Assembly (NCBI GenBank): GCA_002811675.1
Contig: PDIM01010455.1
Location: 1-39,172 of the forward strand
Length of the DNA: 39,172 bases
Direction of reading: 5' to 3'
Origin: Ichthyosporea sp. XGB-2017a
Taxonomy: Eukaryota > Opisthokonta > Ichthyosporea
Shown in pieces: positions 8,871 through 18,531 of the stretch (positions are counted from its first letter, which is position 1; the number at the start of each line of letters is the position of its first letter). Below the pieces are notes generated by a model. That model did not search any database and had not been told where the DNA came from. It saw only the letters and a list, made by a program, of their open reading frames with translations. Made by a program: the position numbers and the translations under genes.

Positions 8871-10181
8871 ATGCCTAGAGCTGATAGTCCACAACAAGCC
8901 TTTTTTCCTGCTGAAATTAAGGAGGCGCCTCGTGACTATGAAGATGTTTCTCAAAGGTCGCGGGGAATGAAGCGTTCGACAACCAAGACGAACTTGGGTA
9001 GCTTTCAGTTTGAAGAATTCACTTCGACTAGTAAGAAGTGTGATAGTGCCATGGAGCATGAGCTTAAAAACTTAAGTGCCCTTGAAAAAGAATTCTGTAG
9101 CTCCACGTCTACATTGAAAAATGATGCGTCAACTGACGACTTGCTGTCTGTGAACCAGCAGAAAACCTTTATTGCAAGGAAGACTTTGGGCATATTTCTG
9201 GAGTTGTCTAAAATGTGCAAGTCCTTGCCAGAAGCTGACCTAGCGAAAATTGAGGAAGTTACTGTGTTGGAGTCTTCCTCAATTTCTGAGATTGAAAATG
9301 CCAAAAAGAGAGTTGAACTTACTTTCGACTCAGGACTTCTGAAGCAGGCACAACTGTATTGTTCATGGTGGTCTACTGCCCACGCTGTCTCTGGAGTAGA
9401 TGTTTTGTCAAACTTGCTTGAAGATATGAAAAAATGGATGAGTGAACAACCTGCCTATAGTCGCCACCAGCGAGTTATAGATGAAGCTCATAACACTACA
9501 TACACTATTCCCCAAATGTATAGGCATGAAAAGGCTGTGGTTGGTACATATATCCACCCGTCTATTGTTCCAGGATTCCTCTACAGAGTGCGTATGAACA
9601 GCCCCAGCAGAAGTCTTTTTGGAGGAAAGGCCCTTCACTTGACATCTTTGGGAATGGGAATGGGTAAAAGAATCCACTTTGATGGCGAAATGTTTGGTAA
9701 TGAAAATTACTTCTGGTCTGACAGTAACCCCACTGGATATGCTTTTGCCATATCGGCTGTTGAGCGCGGGGATAAAATGGCTGTCCTTGACAACGATCTG
9801 GAAGTCCTGGCTTCTATTGAAGTGATCCATGTTGATGAAGCTCAGTTTGAAAAGGCCAGCAAAGTCTACAATAGAGAGGATGTCATTGTGATGAACTCTG
9901 AGGTGGAGCTTGTGCAAGACTGCAGCTATCACCGCAAAGATGTTCAAGTAAGGACTTTCTGCAATGTAACTTTTGAGAAAAAAGAAAGTGTTCCTGTTCA
10001 CATGCGAGGCACTACTTTTCAAAATATTGAAGTGAGCGGCCGAGCAGTTGTCATCAAGAAACTTGGAAAGGAGCATAGAAGCGCAAAGCAAGAACTGCTT
10101 GGAATTGTGAATGTGAAATTCCACGGGGAGAACAAATTAAATTTGGACTACCTTGCGTGCGTTAACCACTCCTTAATGTAA
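8871..10181 (+). CDS. Hypothetical 436-residue protein, family not recognised
   Basis: Intronless frame. ATG at 8871 has A at -3 and is the first ATG of the frame; the sequence between the TATA box and it is U-rich leader. Residues 1-55 are polar and likely disordered, with KRS and KTNLGSFQFEEF. Residues 60-215 are mainly helical, with Cys residues and a WW pair near 166. Residues 225-320 are mixed, with VGTYIHPSIVPGFLYRV and a Gly/Phe-rich block, MFGNENYFWSD. Residues 330-436 look beta-rich. The block GEMFGNENYF vaguely resembles the GYMFGKGIYF stretch of poly-ADP-ribose polymerases, but I cannot place the preceding His with confidence, so no function is claimed. A plain AATAAA follows at 10312. 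Composition and codon use resemble neighbouring genes. Confidence 0.85.
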   Translation: MPRADSPQQAFFPAEIKEAPRDYEDVSQRSRGMKRSTTKTNLGSFQFEEFTSTSKKCDSAMEHELKNLSALEKEFCSSTSTLKNDASTDDLLSVNQQKTFIARKTLGIFLELSKMCKSLPEADLAKIEEVTVLESSSISEIENAKKRVELTFDSGLLKQAQLYCSWWSTAHAVSGVDVLSNLLEDMKKWMSEQPAYSRHQRVIDEAHNTTYTIPQMYRHEKAVVGTYIHPSIVPGFLYRVRMNSPSRSLFGGKALHLTSLGMGMGKRIHFDGEMFGNENYFWSDSNPTGYAFAISAVERGDKMAVLDNDLEVLASIEVIHVDEAQFEKASKVYNREDVIVMNSEVELVQDCSYHRKDVQVRTFCNVTFEKKESVPVHMRGTTFQNIEVSGRAVVIKKLGKEHRSAKQELLGIVNVKFHGENKLNLDYLACVNHSLM

Positions 10182-10311
10182 AAATCATTCCAGGCTCATT
10201 TATCGTCAATCCCACAAAATATGAACAATATATGAAAACACGACCACTTGGTGATTGTATGTTTATATTTGAATGTCCCTCTGTAAATATCTTTTAACAC
10301 CTAAAAAAATG

Positions 10312-10317
10312 AATAAA
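10312..10317 (+). terminator. AATAAA poly(A) signal for the 436-residue gene
   Basis: AATAAA lies 131 bases downstream of the stop at 10181, in an AT-rich context. Confidence 0.5.
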
Positions 10318-10615
10318 AATTCTTAAAAAAGAAACTGATTCAGTCAAAGCTACTCTTTGAATTAATATTGGCTGTGAGGTCAATATACAAGCCTGCAGAT
10401 CACAAGAATGTATTGCTTACACACAGAGGCTCCTTTTTTCTATGACTAGAATTATTAAAACAGTTTTGATCTTTCCGAATTGTAAAGCCACAATGTGGTC
10501 GACATTATTCTGCCAAAAGTCAAAAATCATTAGATGTTGTTATCAATATAGTGAGGGGACAGTTTGCTTTGTACAGCAGTAGCACTCAACACCTTTTGGC
10601 ATGCGTGAAGATTCG

Positions 10616-11010
10616 TCATGAAAGAGGGCCACAAGTAATATCATGGCAGTCTCTGAGCCATTTTGCCGTCCTCGCTTTTTTTTTATAGTTTTTTATATAT
10701 TCCTTATTGGTCTCTTCCTTAAAGAACCTGTTGTACTCCTTCACCAGCGTATTCCAATCAACATCTCCATTAGGCTTTTTATACGATTCAATCATATACA
10801 AAGTCTGGAAAGCCTTACGCTTTTTATACTACTTGTCTGGTTTTGAGCATGCACACTCATTACTTAGCACGTTGCTCAAACACCCATACGCAATGAATTA
10901 GTTTTCTTAACTTTACTTACCGTCTGTAAATATTCCAAGCTGGAAATATTAGAAATTAAAATAAACAAACAATTTTGAGCGCCCATTGAAGATGCCCGAG
11001 GAGATGCCAT
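10616..11010 (-). CDS. Candidate small two-exon gene with SANT/Myb-like segment
   Basis: Minus-strand model: exon 1 10921-11010, exon 2 10616-10804, with a 116-base GT-AG intron; phases close to 92 residues. The second exon has DWNTLVKEYNRFFKEE followed by a basic helix (YIKNYKKKARTAKWLRD), spaced like a single SANT/Myb-type three-helix unit (Trp in helix 1, basic helix 3). This is only a fold-level impression. Exon 1 is less certain, because an alternative acceptor (ttctaatatttccag) lies within it. The donor end of the intron plus 8 exonic bases is a 76-bp inverted copy of YVH1 intron 3 (see repeat entries). It is divergent from YVH1. It could also be a gene fragment or chance open frame. 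Confidence 0.4.
10853..10928 (-). repeat. Inverted copy 1 of the YVH1 intron-3 segment
   Basis: These 76 bases read on the minus strand as the end of an exon (TACAGACG) followed by GTAAGT and intron. They match 11942-12017 on the plus strand at 75 of 76 positions by eye. The copy falls exactly at the donor site of the candidate minus-strand gene. Confidence 0.9.
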
Positions 11011-11253
11011 TAATTTGGGTGTGTTGCACTTTTAAAGAAGAGTCTATGTTTTTTTTATTTAGATCTGTTCTGGAGTAAAAACCCTGTGGCTGCAAGCTCT
11101 GCCTGCACTTTCGTACTCTTTTTTTTTCTTTGGTAACGTTGAAGCACAGTTATGTAGTTTTTCTTTTTTGTTTTCTTTTGATTGATTTGTAAAAGGCTTG
11201 AGAAAAGTTCGAAAACGGAACCATATTGCGAAGAAGTCAGAAGCTGAGGAGAG

Positions 11254-12501
11254 ATGAAAGAGGTGATTCGTGGGCTATATGTTTCCAACTTGGTTGATTT
11301 TGAAGGATGGGCTGATAGGAGAAACAAAGGCATGACTGATTTTGACTTTGGACTAGTTGTGTCTTGCCTGAAAGACTATAGCCAACATAAGTCTGTTTCT
11401 TTTGAAGTATGTCTTGATTCTGCAATAAGATGAACGGAAATATTGCTCCTGTTTGCTTAACAAAAGTTTTCTTTATTTGTTGCCTGTATGCTCTAACTCC
11501 TGAAGCACATGATTATAGAAATTGATGACGTAGAAACAGAAAATATTTTGCAGTTCTTTAAAAATGTATGCATTAAAATAGGCGAGGTCTTGGGAAAAGG
11601 TGAAAACGTACTTGTCCATTGGTATGTTTAATGATTTCCACTAGCTTAACTTCTGATTGGTCGTCGTAGTGCTGAAAAGAACTAATTATTTGAATCGTAT
11701 TTGTGCGTGCAGTGTGAACGGAGTTTCTCGTAGTTGTTGCCTTATAGCAGCTTATTTGATGTCATCCCAAGAGAAAAGTTTTAATGAAGTATATGATATG
11801 ATGAAGCGCGTAGTACCCAAAGCAGAGCCTAATAGAGGATTTGTTGTTCAACTGAAGTACTTTGGCATTTTGAAAGCATCTGAAAATCTAACATCACGAA
11901 AAGATATTACAGCACTGTTTCAGGACGATTCTGTAGTTGAGTACAGACGGTAAGTAAAGTTAAGAAAAATAATTCATTGCGTATGGGTGTTTGAGCAACG
12001 TGCTAAGTAATGAGTGTACAGATATTGTGTGGAAGCTATGGGCCAGTTAGCGGCTGAATGGTGCCTGAACGGTTCTTCCTTCCGCAAAATTGAAAAGTTG
12101 GATTCAATAGCTTCATCTTTCAAATATAGTTGCCAGAAATGTCGTGCTGTGTGGTTTTACCATACAAATGTGATTCCCCACCCCAACAAAGGCAAGGAAT
12201 GCACCGTGTTTTTCATTGAGCCGCTGGATTGGGTTGCTGCCAGTTTTGATTTTCAAAATATGACCGATGAAGGCAAAGTAAGTGTAGAGTTGAATCTTGC
12301 TTTTGTGGGCCATTAAATATTCTTGAGCTAATTTGAAGCACCTACACGGATTCTTGGACCGAAAAGATATACTGTCCAAACAAACGTTGTCATTTAAAGC
12401 TTGGGCAATACAAGCTAAAAGGGCAGCAATGCTCTTGTGGCTACTTCCAAAAACCAGCTCTTACAATGAACTACCACCGTTTGGATTGTCTACCCATATG
12501 A
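11254..12501 (+). CDS. DUSP12: YVH1/DUSP12 dual-specificity phosphatase with zinc-binding C-terminus
   Basis: Five exons: 11254-11406, 11506-11621, 11713-11949, 12022-12277 and 12367-12501, with introns of 72-99 bases; frames close to 298 residues. The N-terminal DSP domain begins with VIRGLYVSNL. The signature loop is HCVNGVSRS, with catalytic Cys90 and Arg96; the codon for Cys90 is split by intron 2. Acidic residues near 58-59 could supply the general acid. The C-terminal zinc-binding domain is family-specific: CQKC at 206-209, CTVFFIEPLDW, then IYCPNKRC (257/262) and QQCSCG (276/278), which line up with human DUSP12 (CTSYFIEPVQW, LLCPKC, EQCSCG). YVH1 is known for releasing Mrt4 during 60S ribosome maturation, partly through its zinc domain. 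The usual HCxAG is HCVNG here. Yeast and human proteins are 364 and 340 residues, so this is a compact version. Confidence 0.93.
11942..12017 (+). repeat. Inverted copy 2: YVH1 exon-3 end plus intron 3
   Basis: Contains the last 8 bases of YVH1 exon 3 and the first 68 of the 72 bases of intron 3. It is the reverse complement of 10853-10928 apart from one base. The centres of the two copies are about 1.1 kb apart. Confidence 0.9.
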
Positions 12502-13566
12502 AAACAAGCAAAGGTCAGCAGAACGATGCAACATTTTGGTAATTTCAAGTATCCAATGCGGTCAAGCACCATTCAAATGAGCTTGCTGAAAGTTTAGAAT
12601 GTGCAGCATGTGATATCACGACCAGTGAAAATGCGGCTATCCTAGCCAGTGTAAGTAAAGGTGCATCCAATCCATTCACATGTTCATTAGCAATTTGACA
12701 TTAGCTCTCTAGTTCACACTCGACGGCCTTTATTTGATTTTAGTTAAAATAATACAACATGCAGTGTGCGTTTGTTCCGTTTTTAAAATGCAAGCGTGCA
12801 CGTGTACACTGACGTTTAACCAAGCTTTCACGTGGTCCGTGAAATACTACACAATTCAAGGCTCCTCGAAGTACGTCTTTCCAAGGGACACAGCTTAATC
12901 GAGCGAGCTTGCGAGGGATTCCTCCTTACTGATCGACAATTTAGATACACTTTTAGGGCGTCTTCTGATTGGCTCCTGGAATTTGCCCTACTATCTATAA
13001 CCCTAAAGAAGAAAATGGCGAGCGAGCCGACCTTTAGGTCATTGCAATTTTATTGTAGCTTATAGCGCGCTGCTAGCGTATTATTGTACTACATACATAG
13101 TATGTACAGGTAAATAAGGAAAAAAAACCAACGTCTGCACATTTCTGAATCGATCGGAAATATTCACGAGTAAAATATCCAGCATTATATTGAATGAGCG
13201 CCTGTGGCTAATCGCGTAGGCGGTTTCCAATTTCTTTTAGAATTCGATCGGCGGAGTTTGTGGCCCAGCAGGCAGCAGCTACATGAATTACATAAAAAAA
13301 TCATCGATAGCTCGAGGACTGCAGCTGCTAATTATTCTTTCCGGTCCTTTTGAAAAGTGAAAAGTGTCGGTTGTTTTGACGTACTGGAAAAAAATTATTT
13401 CCTTGACAGTTTTCATAAAAGCGTCGCGGGCCGCAGCGTATTGTAAATTGTAATATAATAAATTTTTCTCTTTTATGTGAAGAAGAAGCTTTTGACTATT
13501 AAACTTTTTATTTTAGTTTCTAGAAAGAGATTTGAATATATTTTGTTCTTTGTGTGTTGGTAAAGA
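12502..13566. other. Spacer upstream of UGDH with an exon-like block
   Basis: Between YVH1 and UGDH. 12543-12650 is an open frame ending exactly at a strong donor (AGTGTAAGTAAAG) and encodes a peptide with a CxxC (LECAACDITTSENAAIL); no partner exon was found, so it may be a 3' UTR intron, a relic or chance. Further on are a hairpin TTTCACG/CGTGAAA at 12826-12844, a reverse CCAAT box (ATTGGCTCC) near 12969 and a short ACATAC/GTATGT inverted repeat near 13090. An open frame at 12832-13065 lacks convincing coding character. Confidence 0.45.
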
Positions 13567-14985
13567 ATGAGCGGTAAAGGACCCATTAAGACGATTTGCT
13601 GTATCGGTGCAGGGTATGTGGGTGGCCCAACCTGTGCTGTGATTGCTTTGAAATGTCCAAAAATTAAGGTTATTGTTGTTGATATCTCGGAGCCTAGAAT
13701 CAAAGCATGGAATTCTTCCAAGCTCCCTATCTATGAGCCCGGTCTCCAGGAGGTTGTTGATCAACAAAGGGGAAAGAATTTGTTCTTTTCAACTGATGTC
13801 GCTGGTGGAATTTCCGAGGCTGATCTTATTTTTGTGTCTGTTAACACACCAACAAAGACTTTTGGTATCGGTAAAGGTTCTGCTGCCGACCTTAAGTTCA
13901 TCGAACTTGCTGCAAGAAAGATTGCGGAGGTTGCTTCTGAAGATAAGATTGTTGTGGAAAAATCAACCGTTCCAGTTAGAGCTTCAGAAAGTATTTCTCG
14001 CATCCTTTATGCCAACAACAAAGAAGGTGTTCACTTTGACATTTTGTCAAACCCTGAGTTTTTGGCAGAAGGTACTGCCATGAGTGATTTAAACAAACCC
14101 GATCGTGTTTTGATTGGAGGAATGCAGTCTCCTTCTGGTTTGGAGGCGATCAAACGATTGGTTGATGTTTATGCTCATTGGGTTCCCCGTGATAATATCA
14201 TTACTACAAACTTGTGGTCGTCTGAATTGTCAAAATTGACAGCCAATGCATTCTTGGCCCAGCGTATTTCCTCAATCAACTCCATCAGTGCTGTGTGTGA
14301 AGCGACTGGGGCTGACGTTAAAGAAGTTGCCTATGCCATTGGACGTGATCAGCGTATTGGACCCAAGTTTTTGCAAGCCAGTGTTGCTTTTGGAGGTTCA
14401 TGTTTCCAAAAGGATATTTTAAATTTGGTTTATTTGTGTGAGTCCCTCAATCTTCCTGAAGTTGCTGAGTACTGGAGAGGGGTTGTTGCAATGAATGACT
14501 ATCAAAAGAAGAGATTTGCTTCTAAAATCGTTAGAAAATTGTTTAACACAGTTACTGGCAAAAAGATTTCACTTTTGGGTTGGGCCTTTAAGAAAGATAC
14601 TGGTGACACCCGTGAAAGTGCGGCTATTTTTATTGCCAAATATTTGATTGAAGAAGGTGCGCACGTCCATATATATGATCCTCAGGTTTCTAGAGAACAG
14701 ATCATGATTGATACTGAAGAATATCACATGGACCCTGCCTTGGTAGAAAGATGTCTCCATATCGAAACGGGACCATACGCAGCAGCGAAAAATAGTCATG
14801 CTGTTGTTATCTGCACAGAGTGGGACGAATTTAAAGATTATGACTACCAGAGAATTTACAATGACATGATGAAGCCCGCCTTTTTGTTTGACGGAAGACT
14901 TTTGTTAGATGCGAAGACTTTGCAGAATATTGGCTTTAATGTGTCTGTAATTGGAAAGGACGTTTCCGCTGGAAACAAAACATAA
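13567..14985 (+). CDS. UGDH: UDP-glucose 6-dehydrogenase
   Basis: Intronless, 472 residues, close to the usual 460-494 for eukaryotic enzymes. It oxidises UDP-glucose to UDP-glucuronate in the cytosol using two NAD+. The Rossmann motif GAGYVG is at residues 14-19; the substrate-binding stretch [11 protein letters not shown] and the conserved block [18 protein letters not shown] carry the catalytic Cys279 (human Cys276). The C-terminal UDP-binding domain has [18 protein letters not shown] and the NAD-proximal [11 protein letters not shown] at 13567 has A at -3 and directly precedes the conserved strand. It feeds nucleotide-sugar supply for wall, matrix or glycan synthesis. AATAAA follows at 15184. 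It is convergent with the ubiquitin-like/IPT gene. The sequence is canonical and intact. Confidence 0.97.
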   Translation: MSGKGPIKTICCIGAGYVGGPTCAVIALKCPKIKVIVVDISEPRIKAWNSSKLPIYEPGLQEVVDQQRGKNLFFSTDVAGGISEADLIFVSVNTPTKTFGIGKGSAADLKFIELAARKIAEVASEDKIVVEKSTVPVRASESISRILYANNKEGVHFDILSNPEFLAEGTAMSDLNKPDRVLIGGMQSPSGLEAIKRLVDVYAHWVPRDNIITTNLWSSELSKLTANAFLAQRISSINSISAVCEATGADVKEVAYAIGRDQRIGPKFLQASVAFGGSCFQKDILNLVYLCESLNLPEVAEYWRGVVAMNDYQKKRFASKIVRKLFNTVTGKKISLLGWAFKKDTGDTRESAAIFIAKYLIEEGAHVHIYDPQVSREQIMIDTEEYHMDPALVERCLHIETGPYAAAKNSHAVVICTEWDEFKDYDYQRIYNDMMKPAFLFDGRLLLDAKTLQNIGFNVSVIGKDVSAGNKT

Positions 14986-15183
14986 GCTCCCAAAGAAGCA
15001 CGAAGTCAAGAGTGGCACTATTGGCGTGAATTCGTTTTTTAGTGTGACAAACAAAACATTATAAATCTGGAAAATCAAGTAAAAAAAGAAAGAAGAAACA
15101 ATGTACCGCCCATACGAAGGACTGACAGAAGGAAAAGCTATGAAAGGCAAGGAATTGAAGTGTGCAGGGGGAACATTGCTTGA

Positions 15184-15189
15184 AATAAA
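15184..15189 (+). terminator. AATAAA poly(A) signal for UGDH
   Basis: Overlapping AATAAATAAAA at 15184-15194, about 200 bases after the UGDH stop and before the convergent gene's stop at 15367. Confidence 0.5.
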
Positions 15190-15366
15190 TAAAATTGTAA
15201 CAAGTAGTATATTATTATTGAAGTATAAGTTGATAGAGAGAAATTAAAGTGACTATGTGTGAGAACCATTTATTGTTCTTAAGACAACAATGAACTTTCT
15301 TCACTACCAGAGCAAAGAAAACGAAAAAGAACATTCACACATACAATAGATATACATCCAGCTTAC

Positions 15367-16213
15367 TCACACTCTGTCGTTGCCATTGAACCCAATTGCG
15401 GCCTTTTCCACTTCGTTCTTCCCGGAACACGTTGTGCTACAACACGAATCGGTAATTGGAGCAGTGAGTATACCATTCAGACCACCCTCAAATTTTACGT
15501 AAGTAAACAAGGTGCCATTTTGGGTGAACTGTGTGCCATTAAGAGAAACTTCAACAGAGACAACACCTAAGAGGTGGACAAATAAGTATCGGAATTTTAT
15601 CAACGCTATTCTTTCAATAACATCAGAAAAAGTTGCTTACCTGGAGAGTGTGGAGGCGCTGTACAGGTGAGCGACGTTTTTGATTCATATTTACAAGGAA
15701 CAATAACAGAACCAAATTTGCAGCAAAGAGAGCTGGTTTTTTCAAAAGCGGTCCCGACAATTTTTACTTTAACCCCTCCACTTTCCAAACAATGACAGGG
15801 AAGAAGACTTTTCACTGCGACATACTTTGAGGCCTCAACATTTCGGTCTTCAAATATATGTACAGTACAGCCATCCCTAAAGCCATGAGAAACCAAAGTC
15901 GAATCATCCACCTGCGTTTCTAACTCGTTGCCACTGAAGAAGAAGCGTTGATTATAATTGAGGGGTTCATATTCTTTATCCCAGCAAATGAAAACTGCAT
16001 TCGCTCAATCCGACCAGTACAAATGCATGAAAAAGAAAAAAGTGAAAATTAACAAAATGTTTTCCAAATTGAGTGAGCAAACCAGCTCGCAGGAGGAGGC
16101 TACAAACCTTTTTCCTTCAAATCCTTCACAAGAGCACCCTCATCAAAAGGTAATGAAAGCTTCTGTCCATTTGATCCGATTATTTTAATAACAAAATTAT
16201 TTTTCCCTGTCAT
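15367..16213 (-). CDS. Ubiquitin-like plus IPT/TIG domain protein
   Basis: Three minus-strand exons: 16108-16213, 15641-15994 and 15367-15566. Introns start GTTTGT and GTAAGC and end CAG/TAG; frames close to 219 residues. Residues 6-84 look like a ubiquitin-like fold: strand FVIKIIG, then ALVKDLKEKVF, then NQRFFFSGNELE and DDSTLVSHGFRDGCTVHIF, the pattern of [22 protein letters not shown]...STLHLV in ubiquitin. Residues about 92-178 form an IPT/TIG Ig-like domain: GGVKVKIVGTAFEKTSSLCC, FGSVIVPCKYES, LTCTAPPHSPG, VSVEVSLNGTQFTQNG and FTYVKFE. The tail (to 219) is Cys-rich (DSCCSTTCSG). There is no ubiquitin-type terminal di-Gly and no signal peptide, so it is probably intracellular. IPT domains occur in transcription factors and cell-surface receptors; partners are unknown. 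I know of no described protein with only this pair. Confidence 0.82.
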
Positions 16214-17606
16214 TATATAACAAAAAGATTAAAAACTGAGTTATTTTCCTCTCAAACAATCATCACAACTCTCCTCAAACATGAATAAAGTCAAAGCTGT
16301 ACACTACAAAGATGAAGAAAAGAAAGAGAGATCAATCGCAGAAGCAGAAGAAGGAAAAAAAGAAAACAGATCCTTTAACTGCACTGTCCTTCAACAAACA
16401 GTCCATATACTCGCTACAATGCTTTGCAGGGCGAGAAACAAAGCAAGAAGGAACTCCCGTTTGTTTCACAGAGCCAGGAGCTGTATGATCGAAGAATAGA
16501 TTGAATGTGTGATTAGAAATATAATAAGAAATATCTCGATTAAATCAAAATCAAGAAAGATTTACTTTGCTCGCTCTTCTCTTTGCCAATCTGCTTTTCA
16601 AACTAAAAATAAAAAAGAAGAAAAGAAGAAGAAAAGCAAAAGTCAGGTCGCGGCTCCCTGGCAAAAGTTTTCCTCCCTGAATAAAAGTGAAAAAAATAAA
16701 AGTGAAAAAAAAAGAAAAAAAAAAAAGTGAAAAAAAAAATCTTTTTTTGAAATTTGGGGAAACTGTTGGAAACTGGAAAGTCCAAAAAAAAGGGAGCTTA
16801 GAACTCTTAAAGAAATCTAAAATCCAATCCCAGCTGTCAGGTGGCCATGTGTGTGTGTGTACGAAGGATAAGACTATCACTGTAGTGAGGAAGGTACTTA
16901 GTTCCTTCGAGGGGTTCCTTGACGGTTATGTACTTACATATGAGTATTGTGTTTTGATAGAGGCTGGAAGGATGTGTATAATCTACAGACTAGTTGTTAA
17001 CTCTTATGATTTTTCTCCTCATCCGTTAGTAAAGAACAAAGAACAAGATAAGGGGAGTTTTCCCTCTCTTGTTTTTTAAAAAATTGTTTTTTTTTTTTTT
17101 CTATTGTATTTGTTTTTATTTTATCGCTTTCAATACATGATGAATCTCAATACAAACACAGGTCCATGGACTATCTCTCAGGTGAGTCATAACAAGTAAA
17201 GACTCCATACAGCTTCCAAGATATTTCGACTTTTCTGCTCGATGAAGAACATCTCCATTCCACTCCCCGTTCATATTTAACAGACAGCCCGCGGAACAGC
17301 AAAATATACCCAAGGTTTTGGATCCCATTCTTGTTTAAGTTCCCCATCATCCCTATTTGACTTTGAATCTACAACATGCAGAAGCATTTTTCAACAATAA
17401 GCCCCTTCCACATCTCGTTAACAATCTTACACTCACCAATGAGCGAAGGAGGCATTTGTACTTGGCCCAGCCATATCTTTCTTTCTTTGTTTGTTTGTTT
17501 GTTCTTCTTCTCATTTTCTTGAAAGTTTCCCGTCTTTTAAACCATTATTTCGAAAGTGAAAGGTGCACTTGCAAATTAAAAAACGCATATTTCTTAAGAA
17601 ATCTAT
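16214..17606. other. Spacer with poly-A tracts and unresolved minus-strand open frames
   Basis: 16214-16680 is the promoter side of the ubiquitin-like/IPT gene. 16680-16790 is nearly pure A with GAAAAA repeats. GGCTCCCTG at 16652-16660 matches half of a palindrome at 34608. On the minus strand, 17116-17328 holds a 70-codon ATG frame (GEWNGDVLHRAEKSKYLG) and a good donor/acceptor pair (about 17450 and 17373) just upstream, but no combination gives a recognisable protein. It may be the 3' UTR of the PRL gene or an uncharacterised small gene. Confidence 0.4.
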
Positions 17607-18119
17607 TTACAAGATTGTGCACTGCTGCTTTTTCGACCTCGGCTTATATTTTTGCAAAAACTTAATCTGTTTGCTATTTATGGCCCCACGTCTCTTCTGA
17701 CGGATAAACTCAATTGTATCTTCTGGAGATAGGCCAGCTTCAATTAGAGCCAAAGCTACAATAACTGGCGCACGTCCCAAACCCGCAACGCAATGACACG
17801 CAATACACGCCTTCTTTTCTGAAGCACCTTTACTATAAAACCTTTGCTCTACCAGCTCGAGCCAATCTTTAATAATGGTGGTGGGTGGTGCTTCCCCATC
17901 TTCAAAAGGCCAGTCCCAGACATTGATGCCATTCTGTTCCATTACAGTTTTGTTGTAAGTTGGGTCACAGACACGAACAACGTCAGTTACATTGTTTTTT
18001 AGAAGTTCGGTGACATAAGCCTTCACATTAGAGTTAGATGGTGCATCCATAATAATAAATCGCATGCTCTTATACTCGATGAGAGCAGGTGCGTTTGGAA
18101 TCTTTGAATCAAAAGCCAT
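17607..18119 (-). CDS. PTP4A: PRL/PTP4A-type prenylated tyrosine phosphatase
   Basis: Single exon, 170 residues (animal PRLs are 167-173). The signature loop HCVAGLGRAP holds catalytic Cys110 and Arg116, with Ala after Arg in place of the usual Ser/Thr, diagnostic for PRLs. The WPFEDG loop gives the general acid Asp74, and Cys51 corresponds to the regulatory Cys49 that forms the disulfide in human PRLs. The tail is polybasic (KPRSKK) and ends in a CAAX box, CTIL; Leu at the last position favours geranylgeranylation, so it should sit on plasma or endosomal membranes. Known PRLs bind CNNM magnesium transporters through this pocket; whether that holds here is inference. ATG at 18119 begins the conserved MRFIIMDAPS region at a normal distance. 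Confidence 0.96.
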   Translation of the reverse strand: MAFDSKIPNAPALIEYKSMRFIIMDAPSNSNVKAYVTELLKNNVTDVVRVCDPTYNKTVMEQNGINVWDWPFEDGEAPPTTIIKDWLELVEQRFYSKGASEKKACIACHCVAGLGRAPVIVALALIEAGLSPEDTIEFIRQKRRGAINSKQIKFLQKYKPRSKKQQCTIL

Positions 18120-18492
18120 CTTTTTCTTTCTAAAAAAAAAAACAAGAGGGCTTTAAGAGTTTTTGCGTTTTAAGCTTAAATAAAAATATTAGAATTAAAT
18201 AAATTAAGGAGTTCCCCCTCACCCCAAAAGACTTCAAATGAAGATTACTGAAATGGAAATGTGATGCTATGAAGACTATTTAAGTTCCCTTGTAGTGCTG
18301 TTATGTAATTTAGATATCGATTCAAATCTAATTACGGTGGCTCCACAACAAGGTAGAATGGGCAATCACACACACTACTAACACAAATATTTGGACCAGC
18401 TGTAAAACACAGCAAGTTGTTCACCTTCGTATAATCTGCCAGTTTGAAATGATGGCACTGCCAAAGTGTCACTTCAATGAGAAGAAGGAGAT

Positions 18493-18531
<39 letters not shown>

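Noticed and set aside
9408-10124. Minus-strand open frame of 238 codons opposite the 436-residue gene
   Set aside because: Antisense shadow; His/Ser/Phe-rich composition typical of a complementary frame.
12826-12844. Hairpin TTTCACG/CGTGAAA as a regulatory RNA
   Set aside because: Short 7-bp arms, isolated and expected by chance in a window of this size.
16687-17079. Plus-strand open frame of 130 codons
   Set aside because: Starts in a poly-A tract, has no domain and no supporting signals.
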